NCBI RefSeq assembly: GCF_000002515.2
Contig: NC_006041.1
Location: 1,674,001 to 1,738,000, forward strand
Length of the DNA: 64,000 bases
Reading direction: 5' to 3'
From: Kluyveromyces lactis
Lineage: Eukaryota > Ascomycota > Saccharomycetes > Saccharomycetales > Saccharomycetaceae
The notes under the pieces are model-generated. The model had not been told where the DNA came from, ran no database searches, and saw nothing but the letters and a program-made list of their open reading frames with translations. Positions 10,751-20,882 of the stretch are shown piece after piece. Both the position numbers and the translations under genes were made by a program. Within the stretch, counting starts at the first letter, position 1. Each line of letters opens with the position of its first letter.

Positions 10751-13216
10751 ATGACAGATCCAAAACGATTGTCTTTGCTTCCGAGAAGTATCCTTAAGCA
10801 AAAATTTAAGGATGATGATACAACTAACACCAGTCATAATTTGACTATGTCCCAGATACAGTTTCCTACTGAGGGAATTACCAAAGAAGATATACTGGAC
10901 GGAAACAATACGACATCCCGGATCAGTGCTGCGATTTCGAAGGGAAATCGCCGTGTGTCCTTTGCACCAGATGTGACTTTGCACAAGTTCGAATTCATAC
11001 CACAATCGATTCAAAATGTAAGGGAACCTCGAAGGAAATCCGCTTTAAAATTGGAAGTGGCAGTAGCTGAAGCCTCTATGGCCGATACCAAAAATGATAA
11101 CGACAATTCTGGAGAAACAATGGAATTTACTAGTCCGATAGGTTCAATATTCCAAAAATTGGAGTCTCCAAGCGAACCGAAAAATGATGGGTACCAACCT
11201 GTGTTCGACAAAGAGGTTTCAATGGATATAACACAGTTATTTGCAAAACATAGCGCTAAACCAGACGATAATGTGGTACCGCAAGAAACCTCTACTGCTG
11301 CGGAAGAAGAAGAAGAGAATGGTAACGAAGACCAAGTTTTGGAGGAAACAATGGACCTTACAGAACCGCAGAAACGCCGCTTTAACGAAGAAGAGTCTAT
11401 GGAAATAACTGACCAAATACGGATGGATGCAGAAAAACCTACGCTAGATGCAGATTCAGAATCTGCTTTCAAATTACCTAAGATACCAGCAATTACAGAG
11501 GAAACAATGGAATTTACAAACGTGCAGGCTCCTCTGGAGATGCGAGAGTCACAGATAGTTTCTTCAACTCAACTAGAACCAACTCAACTCCCGCAGTCAA
11601 AAAGAAGGAAATTATCTAACGGTGGTTATCAGTCTCCGGTCAAATTGCAGGTACCAGTGCAAGTGCAAGAGACCCCTGAACAAAAAGAGAATATAGATGC
11701 GGAGCTCACAGAGATGGAACGATTATCGCCAATTCCGTTGGCAACAAATTCTTTACCAAAACCAAAAAATGTCGGCTCTCCCATACTATCCAAAACAAGT
11801 AAACATGTTCTATCAGACACTCAAAGTCAATCGGGACCAATCTCCTTGCAGACATTTTTTGATGCTGCTAATATAAAATTCAACGTTGATACCCAAATAA
11901 ACGAATTTCAAATCGATCTTAAGAGTACGAATAACATCGAACATGTCCCATCTAATATAATATACCAAGCGTTATATTGTAAGATTCCAATATTAGAGAT
12001 TCAAGCTTTCACCGCAAAAGAACTAACCCGAAGAATTCTACAATCAAGGAATCTCTTAAAGAGTCTTCGAGAGCAGATTGCATCCAACGAACCCCCCAGG
12101 TTGATAAAAGAGTATTTTGAGGCAGATACTGATACCCGTTATGCTATTAACGAAAAGTTAGAATTAGTAACCATAATGGCTAGATTACAATCTGAAAAAG
12201 TCTGGTTTGAGTGGAGATCACAACATTTGAAAGGAATTAAAACAGTCCTGGAAGAAAATATAGCTATCTTGGTGGATGAAAATGCCCAGATCATGAAATA
12301 CATGAATGAAATAAATGACGTGAAAATAAGAGTTAGTGACATCAAACAGGTGTTAATGAAAGAACTTGATGTTCTTCGGCAGCACAACGATGTTTTTAGT
12401 AACAAGAAAGAGAACATAACGACTCTCCTGAAAGTGAACAAATTGAAAGGAGACTTGAGGGAGAACATGCTAAAGGTGTCAGACTTGAACCAGCTGACCA
12501 CTAAAAAAGATCAACTTACCCAAAAAATACAAGATGCAAAATTGGAGATGAGTAAAGTGAACGAAGAGATTGCTCAACTTCGACAGGACTTGAAACAAAG
12601 CAAAGTTTGCACAGAATATGATGTGGCAAAGCTTAAACTAGTCCATCAGCTTTACCAAAGCATTTCTGGTATAAAGTTCAGAAAGTTAGTTGGTCCAGTC
12701 CTATCTGTATCATTACATGACGACAAAGTTATTGTGACAGCTGATCTTTCAAAAATTGATCAACCGTCATGTATTTCATTCAGTATTAGAGAAGAACGAA
12801 TAGACCAATTTGAAAGAGAATTTATAAACTGTTGGATCAACTCTTGCCAGCGAACCTTCATAAATGGACTACAGTGCATATCAAGTTTGCAACGTCAACT
12901 GATAGATCTTTCAATTGTCATTTCAGAATTCAAAAAATTAAAACTCGTATTCCCGGCAACCGTCAATGCCCCATCACAGAATTCTCAGATCAAATATGTC
13001 ACATTCCAGCATTTGGACTATAAATATCATTGCAAAGTAGCCCTTTCTTTGCCTATGGAAAGGTTTATTGATTTGATATGTCACTCTAAAAATGCGACCA
13101 TCAATGTTAATATTATCTATGGCGAAGAAAAAACAGCAAGAAATCTAACGTCTAATCTCATAAAGAAATATGAAAAGGTATTTAAATGGCTCTCCAATTG
13201 TAATATAGCTCTTTGA
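10751..13216 (+). CDS. SPC105: Kinetochore scaffold Spc105 (KNL1)
   Basis: An 821-residue outer-kinetochore protein of the KMN network that recruits checkpoint proteins. N-terminal short motifs are clear: SILK at residues 13-16 and RVSF at 68-71, the two PP1 docking sites, then five MELT-type Mps1/Bub3 motifs (MEFT 124-127, MDIT 158-161, MDLT 201-204, MEIT 217-220, MEFT 253-256). The C-terminal half is a coiled coil (about 450-640) followed by the RWD-type region that binds the Mis12 complex. The start is the ATG giving MTDPKRLS, preceded only by GTG in frame. S. cerevisiae YGL093W is 917 residues. Confidence 0.95.
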   Translation: MTDPKRLSLLPRSILKQKFKDDDTTNTSHNLTMSQIQFPTEGITKEDILDGNNTTSRISAAISKGNRRVSFAPDVTLHKFEFIPQSIQNVREPRRKSALKLEVAVAEASMADTKNDNDNSGETMEFTSPIGSIFQKLESPSEPKNDGYQPVFDKEVSMDITQLFAKHSAKPDDNVVPQETSTAAEEEEENGNEDQVLEETMDLTEPQKRRFNEEESMEITDQIRMDAEKPTLDADSESAFKLPKIPAITEETMEFTNVQAPLEMRESQIVSSTQLEPTQLPQSKRRKLSNGGYQSPVKLQVPVQVQETPEQKENIDAELTEMERLSPIPLATNSLPKPKNVGSPILSKTSKHVLSDTQSQSGPISLQTFFDAANIKFNVDTQINEFQIDLKSTNNIEHVPSNIIYQALYCKIPILEIQAFTAKELTRRILQSRNLLKSLREQIASNEPPRLIKEYFEADTDTRYAINEKLELVTIMARLQSEKVWFEWRSQHLKGIKTVLEENIAILVDENAQIMKYMNEINDVKIRVSDIKQVLMKELDVLRQHNDVFSNKKENITTLLKVNKLKGDLRENMLKVSDLNQLTTKKDQLTQKIQDAKLEMSKVNEEIAQLRQDLKQSKVCTEYDVAKLKLVHQLYQSISGIKFRKLVGPVLSVSLHDDKVIVTADLSKIDQPSCISFSIREERIDQFEREFINCWINSCQRTFINGLQCISSLQRQLIDLSIVISEFKKLKLVFPATVNAPSQNSQIKYVTFQHLDYKYHCKVALSLPMERFIDLICHSKNATINVNIIYGEEKTARNLTSNLIKKYEKVFKWLSNCNIAL

Positions 13217-13546
13217 TATGGATATCCGAGCTTTTGTAGCGCAAGTTTTAGGCATTACGCAGTATATAGTTTCGTACGATATTTCTTTAAATTTCTCTCG
13301 AATGGCAATATTCCAAAAAATTGTTATTCTATAACATTTAAACAGTAAGATGAGTGTAAACAAAACACCTTTTGAACTCTAACAAGTGCACTACTTGGCT
13401 ATCATTGATCGCAGAGCTTCTAAAAACCAATTCCATAGCTGGTGTTCATTGCTGCAGACGAAATTTCTCAGTTTTTTGTTACTGCTGTCATTTTTGAATC
13501 TGTACAGTTTAAACATCATCATCATAAATTCAACAACAAGTTGATT
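13217..13546. promoter_or_regulatory. SPC105-NUP145 intergenic region
   Basis: 330 bp holding the SPC105 3' end and NUP145 promoter. An open frame reaches upstream of the NUP145 ATG to a GTG at 13442, but the sequence there does not resemble a nucleoporin and is better read as leader. No distinct site seen. Confidence 0.45.
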
Positions 13547-16500
13547 ATGTTTGGTAATAACAAAGCGCCTGGTTCGTTATTCGGCAACGCGAACACCTCA
13601 ACACCTACAACTTCTACACCAGCGAACAATGGGGTTTTGAATGGAAAACCCAATACTGGCACATTGTTTAGTGCTAATACACTCTCCACGCCGAGCCCTG
13701 GAAACCCAACAGGATTTGGCAATGCTCAGAACAACAACAACAAGCCTGGGTTGAATCTTTTTGGAAACAACAATGCTTCCCAGAATACACCACAGACGAA
13801 TTCTCTATTCCAGCCTAATAACGCCGCTGCATCAACGCCCAACACATCATTATTTTCTGGCCCAGGGTCGAATGCCCAGCAGAACAATGGTGCTGGCAAG
13901 CTATTCGGAAATTCTGGTGGACAACAGACAGCTACTGGTATCTCATTCGGAAATAACCCCAGTGCGACAACAAACAATACGTTCCAATCAAACGGATTAA
14001 ATACGCAACAGAGTGGTGGTTTATTTGGTAATAAATCAAACAATGGTGGGTCACTTTTCGGAAATACTCCATCGCAAACTAATAGTCTATTTTCTAATAA
14101 TACCACGAACACGGCGTCAACAGTCCCAAAGACTTCACTGTTTGGAAATTCATCAACACAAGGTTCAGGGAGCTTATTCTCGTCCAGCAAACCAACTACA
14201 AATTCAACAGGCTTGTTCAATGTTTCTCAACTACAACAGCCACAGCAACCTGGCCAACCCCCAACGAACAACCCATACGGTTTGCAATTAAGTCCAAATC
14301 CTGTGCTGTCAATGCCAGAATCTATTACTACATCCCTGAGTAACGAGAGAAAGCCTGTCTCAGACTCGAAACAAAATAGAAAATTTTCAACTGCATCATC
14401 AGTGATCAGCAACAATATATTACCTCCCACAGGCAATTCAACACTGATAGGGAAGCTAACTTCAAGACTTAAGAATTTGAAGAGCAGAGAAACAACACAT
14501 GGTTTGTTCTCCCCATCAAATAAAAACTTAGCCCAACAGGATACTTTCTCGGCACTTTCAAGAGATGAGAGTAAGGAAAAAGGGAAGAATATTAACAATA
14601 AGACAAACTCACTGGCTTCTTATTTTAACCAGGACGTTTCAAGCATGAAAAAATTAACCATTGATACAGACAGAAGCGCTGCCAAAAAGATGAAACTCTT
14701 TAACGGTCACTCTTCCGCTACCATAATGAAAGATATGGACGAGAAAGATCATAAGATTAGTATACCAAGGAATGATAAACTTCTTTTTTCAGCACATCCT
14801 TCAGAAACTAGTCCAACAGAGCCAACTTCGGAAGTCTGTCTGGATGAAGAACACAAAATAACGAATAAAGCAACTGACTATTGGTGCTCACCTACTATCG
14901 AACAATTAGAGCAACTTACGGAAAACCAGCTCACGGTTGTGCCCAATTTTGTGATTGGTCGCAAAAACTTTGGTTCCATCAGTTTTGACTATGAAGTTGA
15001 CTTAACTGCATTTATGGATGATTTTGAAGAACTATTCGGAAGAACAATAATTTTTAATGAGAATAGAACCGTGGAAGTCTATCCTGATACCGAAAATAAA
15101 CCGGATGTTGGTTATGGTGTCAATGTACCTGCTACAATAACTTTGGAAAATGTTTATCCGATCGATAAAAAAACAAAAGAACCCATTAAAGACAACTCGA
15201 AAATTGCTGAAGTTCAATATTTTGTCAAGCGTTTAAGGAATATGAAAGAAATGGAATTCATTTCATATAACCCATTTGGTGGAATTTGGACTTTTAGAGT
15301 TAAACATTTCAGTGTTTGGGGAATGGTCAATGAAGAAGATATGGAGGTGGATGCTGAAGAAGCAGAAAGAATAAACGCCGAGGAAATAAGAGACAGACCT
15401 CTGGCCTTTCCCAAGCGTCGCCACAGTGTGAAGAAGTCTAGCACGTCCCTTGAAGCGGAGGTACCAAGCAATGCAGACCTCACAGCAGCAGAGGCTCTTG
15501 CAATGGAGAAAGAAGTACTAGATTTGGTTCCAGTACTATCCGACTCTGTTGACCAAGACATGTCACTTATTATCAAGGAAAAACCTTACGAACCTTCTGA
15601 TTTAGACGAAGATGATTTGAATATCCTCGAGGCTGCACCTAAACTTGTTACATCATCGAACTGGTTGCAACAATTACAATTAGCAGGTACTTCCAAACAG
15701 TCTGTGTATTCCAAGCCACTTTTACTCAAAAACACGCAAGGTAATTCTTTGGACGATATCTTGTTCCCTTCATTTAAGAAAGATTTATTGACATACCAAT
15801 CTGTTAAAAGAGAAAGAAGAATCAACTCACATATGTGGTTTGCGAAGTTTAATATTAACGGGCAATTATTGCTCAAAGATCCATCACAGTTGTCAGGCTG
15901 TAAGCAGATCGTGTTTCAGTCCAACTTGCCAATAAATAAATCTTCTTTTGACAATGTGTTCGCCTCTTATCTGAACACATCCATAGTCAACTCCAGACCA
16001 AATGGTTATCCTCTTGTTGGGAAATGTTCCTTACAGTTCGATAATCTTGCTTCTGCATATTCTGATGTCCCAAATGAAGACAAAATATTGAAGTTAGCAT
16101 CCATTTTGTTTGATCCTCTTTCCCTTCCATACGCTGTCAATTCCCCAGAAGTTGAAAAAGTTCTTATTAAAAAACAACGGCATGCAAAGCTCTGTGGATG
16201 GATAGTCGATGAAACAAGGGCTGAGATTGATTCTATGCTATCCACTGCTTCTGATATTCAGAAAATACTTCTTTTCCTCTCTGTCAACGACATTGTAAAT
16301 GCTTCAAAGACGGCTATAATTTCCAAAAACAAACATTTATCTGTTTTGATAACGTTACTGGGGTCCAATGATCCAATTGTTCGTGAAATCGCGCAACTAC
16401 AGTTAACTAAATGGAAATCTTTAGGCTCTATAGTGGATCCAACAGTCATTAGTATCTATCAACTACTCACTGGCAATCCTTTCGCTTCTACTGCGTTGGT

Positions 16501-17506
16501 AAATGAGAGTAACAAGTTTTCGCGGTTAGTGAATTTAGGTTTACAAGTATATTATGGAGATATCGATTCATTGACTCTAGAAGATTTGATTATGAATGCT
16601 ATATCAAATCCATTTGTTGATACATCGTCTGTTTCAACTTTTGAAAACTTGTCAATGAATATTATGAAGTTATTTGCTTGCCCAACTATCCCAGTTGAGC
16701 AACTTTTAGATGAATTGAGATCGCATTCGGAGATATTCGATGTTCGGCTCTGTTGGTTCTTTACGCATATGTTACAAAGAGAAGATATTACTGAACATTT
16801 GCGTGACAGAATCACGTTAGAGTTCATTGATCAACTAAAGCTTGACAGAATGCATAAGGAAGCTTTATTCGTGGCATGTTTCATTGCCGATGATGCTATC
16901 GCCAAGAATACCATAGATTTGTTGCTAAGCTCAGAAATTTTGTATTTCACCTCCAATGATATTAAACCAATTTTGGAAAGATTACAGATTTCAGCTCCAA
17001 TAATCCATCGTCATCTGGCACTATACGAGAAGTACTCTGGCGACCATCTTTCCGAAGTAAGTAATTTGTTGAAAGCAGGCGACTTTAAGGAGGCGGAACT
17101 AGTCACCATTACTACCGTAGGTCCAAAGTTAATAATCAATGCCAAATGGAATAACGATTACTTATCAGTTTTGGAAACACTGTTGCAAAGGTTTCCTTCG
17201 CACACCATCCCAACTTGGGAAAAAGGATTGGGTGTATATGAAAAGTACATCAAGCTCTCACTACACAACTCCCTCGATCCTAATATCATCCATCAGCTTA
17301 TCAACACATTACCCAACCTATGCAAAGACTATTCACATCATGAATTAGTGAACGTTGCAAGCTCTCGTATCTCTGAGGCTGTCAGTGAATTGTTTTTGAT
17401 CAACCTCAACATGTTATCAAGAAAAATCCCAAAAGAGAGCCTGCTTTCTTTACCATTAGGTCAACCGGAATCAAATTACTTAAAGAAAGTGTTGTCCTCA
17501 TTGTGA
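13547..17506 (+). CDS. NUP145: Nucleoporin Nup145 (Nup98-Nup96 precursor)
   Basis: A 1319-residue nuclear pore protein made as a precursor. Residues 1 to about 250 form an Asn/Ser-rich FG domain with many SLFG, LFGN and GLFG-like motifs starting at MFGNNKAPGSLFG. The Nup98-type autoproteolytic domain ends at HFS (H587-F588-S589), so self-cleavage is expected between F588 and S589, giving Nup145N (FG, peripheral) and Nup145C (Nup96-like helical scaffold of the Y complex). Cleavage is known family behaviour; the HFS tripeptide and flanking RVK and VWGMV are seen here. Most repeats are LFG rather than strict GLFG. It lies downstream of SPC105 on the same strand, as YGL093W-YGL092W. Confidence 0.95.
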   Translation: MFGNNKAPGSLFGNANTSTPTTSTPANNGVLNGKPNTGTLFSANTLSTPSPGNPTGFGNAQNNNNKPGLNLFGNNNASQNTPQTNSLFQPNNAAASTPNTSLFSGPGSNAQQNNGAGKLFGNSGGQQTATGISFGNNPSATTNNTFQSNGLNTQQSGGLFGNKSNNGGSLFGNTPSQTNSLFSNNTTNTASTVPKTSLFGNSSTQGSGSLFSSSKPTTNSTGLFNVSQLQQPQQPGQPPTNNPYGLQLSPNPVLSMPESITTSLSNERKPVSDSKQNRKFSTASSVISNNILPPTGNSTLIGKLTSRLKNLKSRETTHGLFSPSNKNLAQQDTFSALSRDESKEKGKNINNKTNSLASYFNQDVSSMKKLTIDTDRSAAKKMKLFNGHSSATIMKDMDEKDHKISIPRNDKLLFSAHPSETSPTEPTSEVCLDEEHKITNKATDYWCSPTIEQLEQLTENQLTVVPNFVIGRKNFGSISFDYEVDLTAFMDDFEELFGRTIIFNENRTVEVYPDTENKPDVGYGVNVPATITLENVYPIDKKTKEPIKDNSKIAEVQYFVKRLRNMKEMEFISYNPFGGIWTFRVKHFSVWGMVNEEDMEVDAEEAERINAEEIRDRPLAFPKRRHSVKKSSTSLEAEVPSNADLTAAEALAMEKEVLDLVPVLSDSVDQDMSLIIKEKPYEPSDLDEDDLNILEAAPKLVTSSNWLQQLQLAGTSKQSVYSKPLLLKNTQGNSLDDILFPSFKKDLLTYQSVKRERRINSHMWFAKFNINGQLLLKDPSQLSGCKQIVFQSNLPINKSSFDNVFASYLNTSIVNSRPNGYPLVGKCSLQFDNLASAYSDVPNEDKILKLASILFDPLSLPYAVNSPEVEKVLIKKQRHAKLCGWIVDETRAEIDSMLSTASDIQKILLFLSVNDIVNASKTAIISKNKHLSVLITLLGSNDPIVREIAQLQLTKWKSLGSIVDPTVISIYQLLTGNPFASTALVNESNKFSRLVNLGLQVYYGDIDSLTLEDLIMNAISNPFVDTSSVSTFENLSMNIMKLFACPTIPVEQLLDELRSHSEIFDVRLCWFFTHMLQREDITEHLRDRITLEFIDQLKLDRMHKEALFVACFIADDAIAKNTIDLLLSSEILYFTSNDIKPILERLQISAPIIHRHLALYEKYSGDHLSEVSNLLKAGDFKEAELVTITTVGPKLIINAKWNNDYLSVLETLLQRFPSHTIPTWEKGLGVYEKYIKLSLHNSLDPNIIHQLINTLPNLCKDYSHHELVNVASSRISEAVSELFLINLNMLSRKIPKESLLSLPLGQPESNYLKKVLSSL

Positions 17507-17642
17507 AAACCTGTATTATAAGTATATAAATGATTACAACAAAATATTAAACGATAAAAGTACATAATATAGAAGGATATCATGAAAGTTCAGAACCCAT
17601 TTCAAGAACTTTTCGGATGCAAATTAGTATTATTCTTTGACT

Positions 17643-18623
17643 TTAGACATCGCCTACCGCGTCGCGTAACGATTCAATGACCTCGAGTATCGCGGTCGAA
17701 GCAGGGCTATCTGGAAATTCATCCAAGAAACTTTCTCCTGTTTCGCAACATCTACCTATTCTTGGATCCAATGGTACTGATCCCAAGAAGTCTATTCCTA
17801 ATTCATTACAAAGTGCTTTACCACCACCAGTGGTCGCTTTAAAGATTTTAGATTCTCCTTTGCAATTTGGACATACAAATCCGCTCATATTTTCCACAAG
17901 ACCAAGTATGTTGATGCCAGCTTTACGGCAAAAATTTATTTCTTTCCGTACGTCCAATAGCGCAACCTCCTGAGGCGTGGTAACTATTAGTGCCCCATCA
18001 ATCTGACTCTCCTTTAAATAGTTATTGATTGAAATATGTTCATCTGAAGTACCTGGAGGAGTATCTATAAGTAAATAATCCAAGTAGTCCCAATCCACAT
18101 CCTTCAAGAACTTCTTTATCAAAGCGTTTTTCTTCGAGCCTCTCCATATAATTGCTGAATCCGTATCTGGCAACATATATTGAATAGACATTGTCGCCAA
18201 ATTATCCGTTACGTAAACGGGAGTCCAACCTGTGTTCGATTCATGGATTGTTTCTCTAACGCATCCCAACATATGTGGCAACGAGGGTCCACAAATATCG
18301 AGGTCCATAGCTCCAACCTGTAAATCCTCGTCTGCCGACAATGCCCAACTCAACATAGTGGTGAAAGTAGATTTTCCTACACCACCTTTACCAGAGAGAA
18401 TCAAGATCTTATGTTTAATATTAGCCAAATTCTCCTTGATCAATGGAAGATCGGGATCTGGACCCTTCGGTAGACTCTCACAAACTTCTTTGTTCGCACA
18501 TCCTTGACAAGAATCACCTTTACCGGCATTCTCAGATTCTGGGCCAGGACAGTGTTCTGGTTCAGGCTCTTTCAATGTATAGTCCGGAGGTAAAATCTGC
18601 TGACCATTCGCTATTTCTGTCAT
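17643..18623 (-). CDS. NBP35: Cytosolic Fe-S scaffold ATPase Nbp35
   Basis: A 326-residue Mrp/Nbp35-type P-loop ATPase. With Cfd1 it builds [4Fe-4S] clusters for cytosolic and nuclear proteins. The N-terminal ferredoxin-like cysteines that hold a stable cluster are present (C25, C39, C42, C48). The deviant Walker A is GKGGVGKST at 78-86. The C-terminal CxxC that bridges a labile cluster between subunits is C251-P-N-C254. Length equals the family norm (328 in S. cerevisiae). All key residues are intact, so I expect an active protein. Counterpart of YGL091C; convergent with NUP145 and divergent from LIF1. Confidence 0.97.
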   Translation of the reverse strand: MTEIANGQQILPPDYTLKEPEPEHCPGPESENAGKGDSCQGCANKEVCESLPKGPDPDLPLIKENLANIKHKILILSGKGGVGKSTFTTMLSWALSADEDLQVGAMDLDICGPSLPHMLGCVRETIHESNTGWTPVYVTDNLATMSIQYMLPDTDSAIIWRGSKKNALIKKFLKDVDWDYLDYLLIDTPPGTSDEHISINNYLKESQIDGALIVTTPQEVALLDVRKEINFCRKAGINILGLVENMSGFVCPNCKGESKIFKATTGGGKALCNELGIDFLGSVPLDPRIGRCCETGESFLDEFPDSPASTAILEVIESLRDAVGDV

Positions 18624-18899
18624 CGTTATTCAAAACTGGTGATAAAAACCCTCTTAAAGACTATAGTAATACCGAGAGTATAGTTTTAACCTAACTTTAA
18701 TTCTTGTTTTAGCAGACTGGATATTTATCTCGTTCTGTAAGTTGTGTTCTTTGTTATATGGATGAAGATGCATTAATGATTTATCAGCATTTCCATACCT
18801 TTTTTCAATGAATGATGTAGCGGGAAATACTCAAACTGGCAACAAGATGCAAGAAAAATAGAGCCTTATAAGTCGTATACTCTGTTCTGCATCGTGTTG

Positions 18900-19718
18900 A
18901 TGATGTCTGAACCAGGTGATTGTTGGTTTTTTGTGCGAGACAAGAACTCTGAGGATGAGACGAGGGTTTACATGGGCCATTGTTCTTGGTCTGAGAGGGA
19001 TGAGTATGAAATTTGGACCCATATCAACGGAGTCGACTATGGGTACGTGGCCGGTGAATCCAGCGATGATATACCACACACGGATATGAAGCATATGGTT
19101 AATGCGTGTTTGTCATGCTCTCGCATAGGAGAAGATATACAGGTTACAATACATAAGAATAATGATAAAGTTTGGATACTAGGGTATAAAGACGTGAATA
19201 TACCACTAGAGATGGAACGTCATAAATTGGATTTAGAAGATTTATACGAAGCCAGTATGAGACTTGTATCTAGCACTAATGAAATATGGGAGAATCGATT
19301 GAAGAAAGTAACCGAGGAAGCGTTACAAGTAATAGAGAGAAGTCGCAATGGGATAATCGATGCTCTAAATCAGAGAAACCGGAAGATACGAGAGCTGGAA
19401 CAAGAATTGAAGCGAACTCGATCTCAGGTTAGCGTTCCATTAGGATCTCCGCCTCAATTCGAATATAAATCTCCTGTGAAGAGAGAGTTATCGGATCTTG
19501 ACGAAGATGATAAGGAGCCAGAGGAGCCATTGGTACCGACTCAATCGTACCCGTTCATGGGAATAAACCGGTCAAGGACTAGCTTGAGTTCATCGCCAGA
19601 GAAACGCACGCAGACAGTAGAATCGAGTCCAATACCAATAACTGCAACCAGTGATGCCGTACCAGATGAAGGAAACACATCTGAAGAGGACACTGATTTG
19701 ACAGACACAGGAATGTGA
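18900..19718 (+). CDS. LIF1: XRCC4-like DNA ligase IV cofactor Lif1 (probable)
   Basis: A 272-residue protein placed exactly where YGL090W lies beside NBP35. The architecture fits XRCC4/Lif1: a beta-rich head (about residues 1-110, with CWFFVRD and VYMGHCSW strands), a long helical stalk (about 115-190) that would dimerise and bind DNA ligase IV, then a disordered acidic Ser/Thr tail. Lif1 stabilises Dnl4 in non-homologous end joining. It is much shorter than S. cerevisiae Lif1 (about 421), the loss being mainly in the tail. Two adjacent ATGs (18900, 18903) could start it; MSEPGDC is equally plausible. The call leans on synteny plus architecture because sequence identity is low. Confidence 0.75.
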   Translation: MMSEPGDCWFFVRDKNSEDETRVYMGHCSWSERDEYEIWTHINGVDYGYVAGESSDDIPHTDMKHMVNACLSCSRIGEDIQVTIHKNNDKVWILGYKDVNIPLEMERHKLDLEDLYEASMRLVSSTNEIWENRLKKVTEEALQVIERSRNGIIDALNQRNRKIRELEQELKRTRSQVSVPLGSPPQFEYKSPVKRELSDLDEDDKEPEEPLVPTQSYPFMGINRSRTSLSSSPEKRTQTVESSPIPITATSDAVPDEGNTSEEDTDLTDTGM

Positions 19719-20565
19719 AGTACTGTATCAACTATATCACGTGACATGAAAAGATATAACGGCACTCAGAGCTTGCAGGCAACTTGTACGTATATAGAAT
19801 AAAGCCCTATGTATACACTTAAACGTCTTCACCGGGGAATGTCTGCTGTTCAAGCCGAGATTTTCTATTCCATATATGTCGGATCCCAAACCTTCTGCAA
19901 TACGGAAGCAGAAACAAGAAAAAGAGAAAAGAGAAAAAGACAAAGTTTCTACTCGACATCTGCACTGCCCTCAAACATTCTTCCTCATCACTTTGTCACT
20001 CGTATTTAGTCTAAACTATATTTGCCTTACAATCTACAATTCACACAAATGTCACTTTACAAGCTGTAAACCACATGCCGTTCAACTAATGCACTATATA
20101 AAGAGAAACAAAGAGACGTAAAAAGACGTAAACACGGGATACAATTCACCAGTACATATTCCCCCAAACCAGCCAACTCTCACTTCTCACCTCTCCCCTG
20201 CTACATCTTGCTTCGCATTCTGCTCGGAATCTCTTCTTTCAAGCCCCATTTAGTTCCTATTCGATCTCGCATTTCCATACTGGAAAAGACCAGTTTTGAA
20301 AGTTTTCAAGTTCTCGAAGAAGAAAAAAAAATCAACAAAAAACTGAAAACTCGAAACATTCACATAGTGTTTTCAGATTGGCACCACTTCGTCTTGAAAG
20401 GTAAAGGTTAAATATAGGCTATTCAGACTAATCACACCAGTGGTGGTTTTTCTTATAAACGATTGGAGTGTAACCCAATCACTTTTTTTAATTCTTTCTT
20501 AAGCAAGCACGGTTTTTATTAGTTTTGTTTCGGGGTATTTTGGAATAGTTTGAAGAGTTCCAACC
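19719..20565 (+). promoter_or_regulatory. Long MRN1 upstream region
   Basis: 847 bp between LIF1 and MRN1. A CACGTG (Cbf1-type) lies at 19738-19743 just after the LIF1 stop. The last 350 bp are pyrimidine- and A-tract-rich, consistent with a long promoter and leader for an RNA-binding regulator. Several short open frames look random. No RNA gene is evident. Confidence 0.4.
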
Positions 20566-20847
20566 ATGACTTATTCACCATTCAACCAGCAGCATTCGCA
20601 TCCACATCTGGATGTACACCATATGGCGGCTTCTCCCGTTGGAGAATCGCCATTGTCGCCTCTTTCTGATCTTTCATACCAGACGAATTCGAGGCAGAAC
20701 ACTGTGTGGTCCGACCAGAGTGCTCATCATCCGCAGACCCATTGGGATCCGCATGGTCAGGGCCAAATGAACGGTCAAGCTCAAGCTCAGATGCAGGCTC
20801 ACATTCAAGCTCAGGCACAGGCTCAAGCTCAGGCTCAAGCTCAAGCG

Positions 20848-20882
<35 letters not shown>

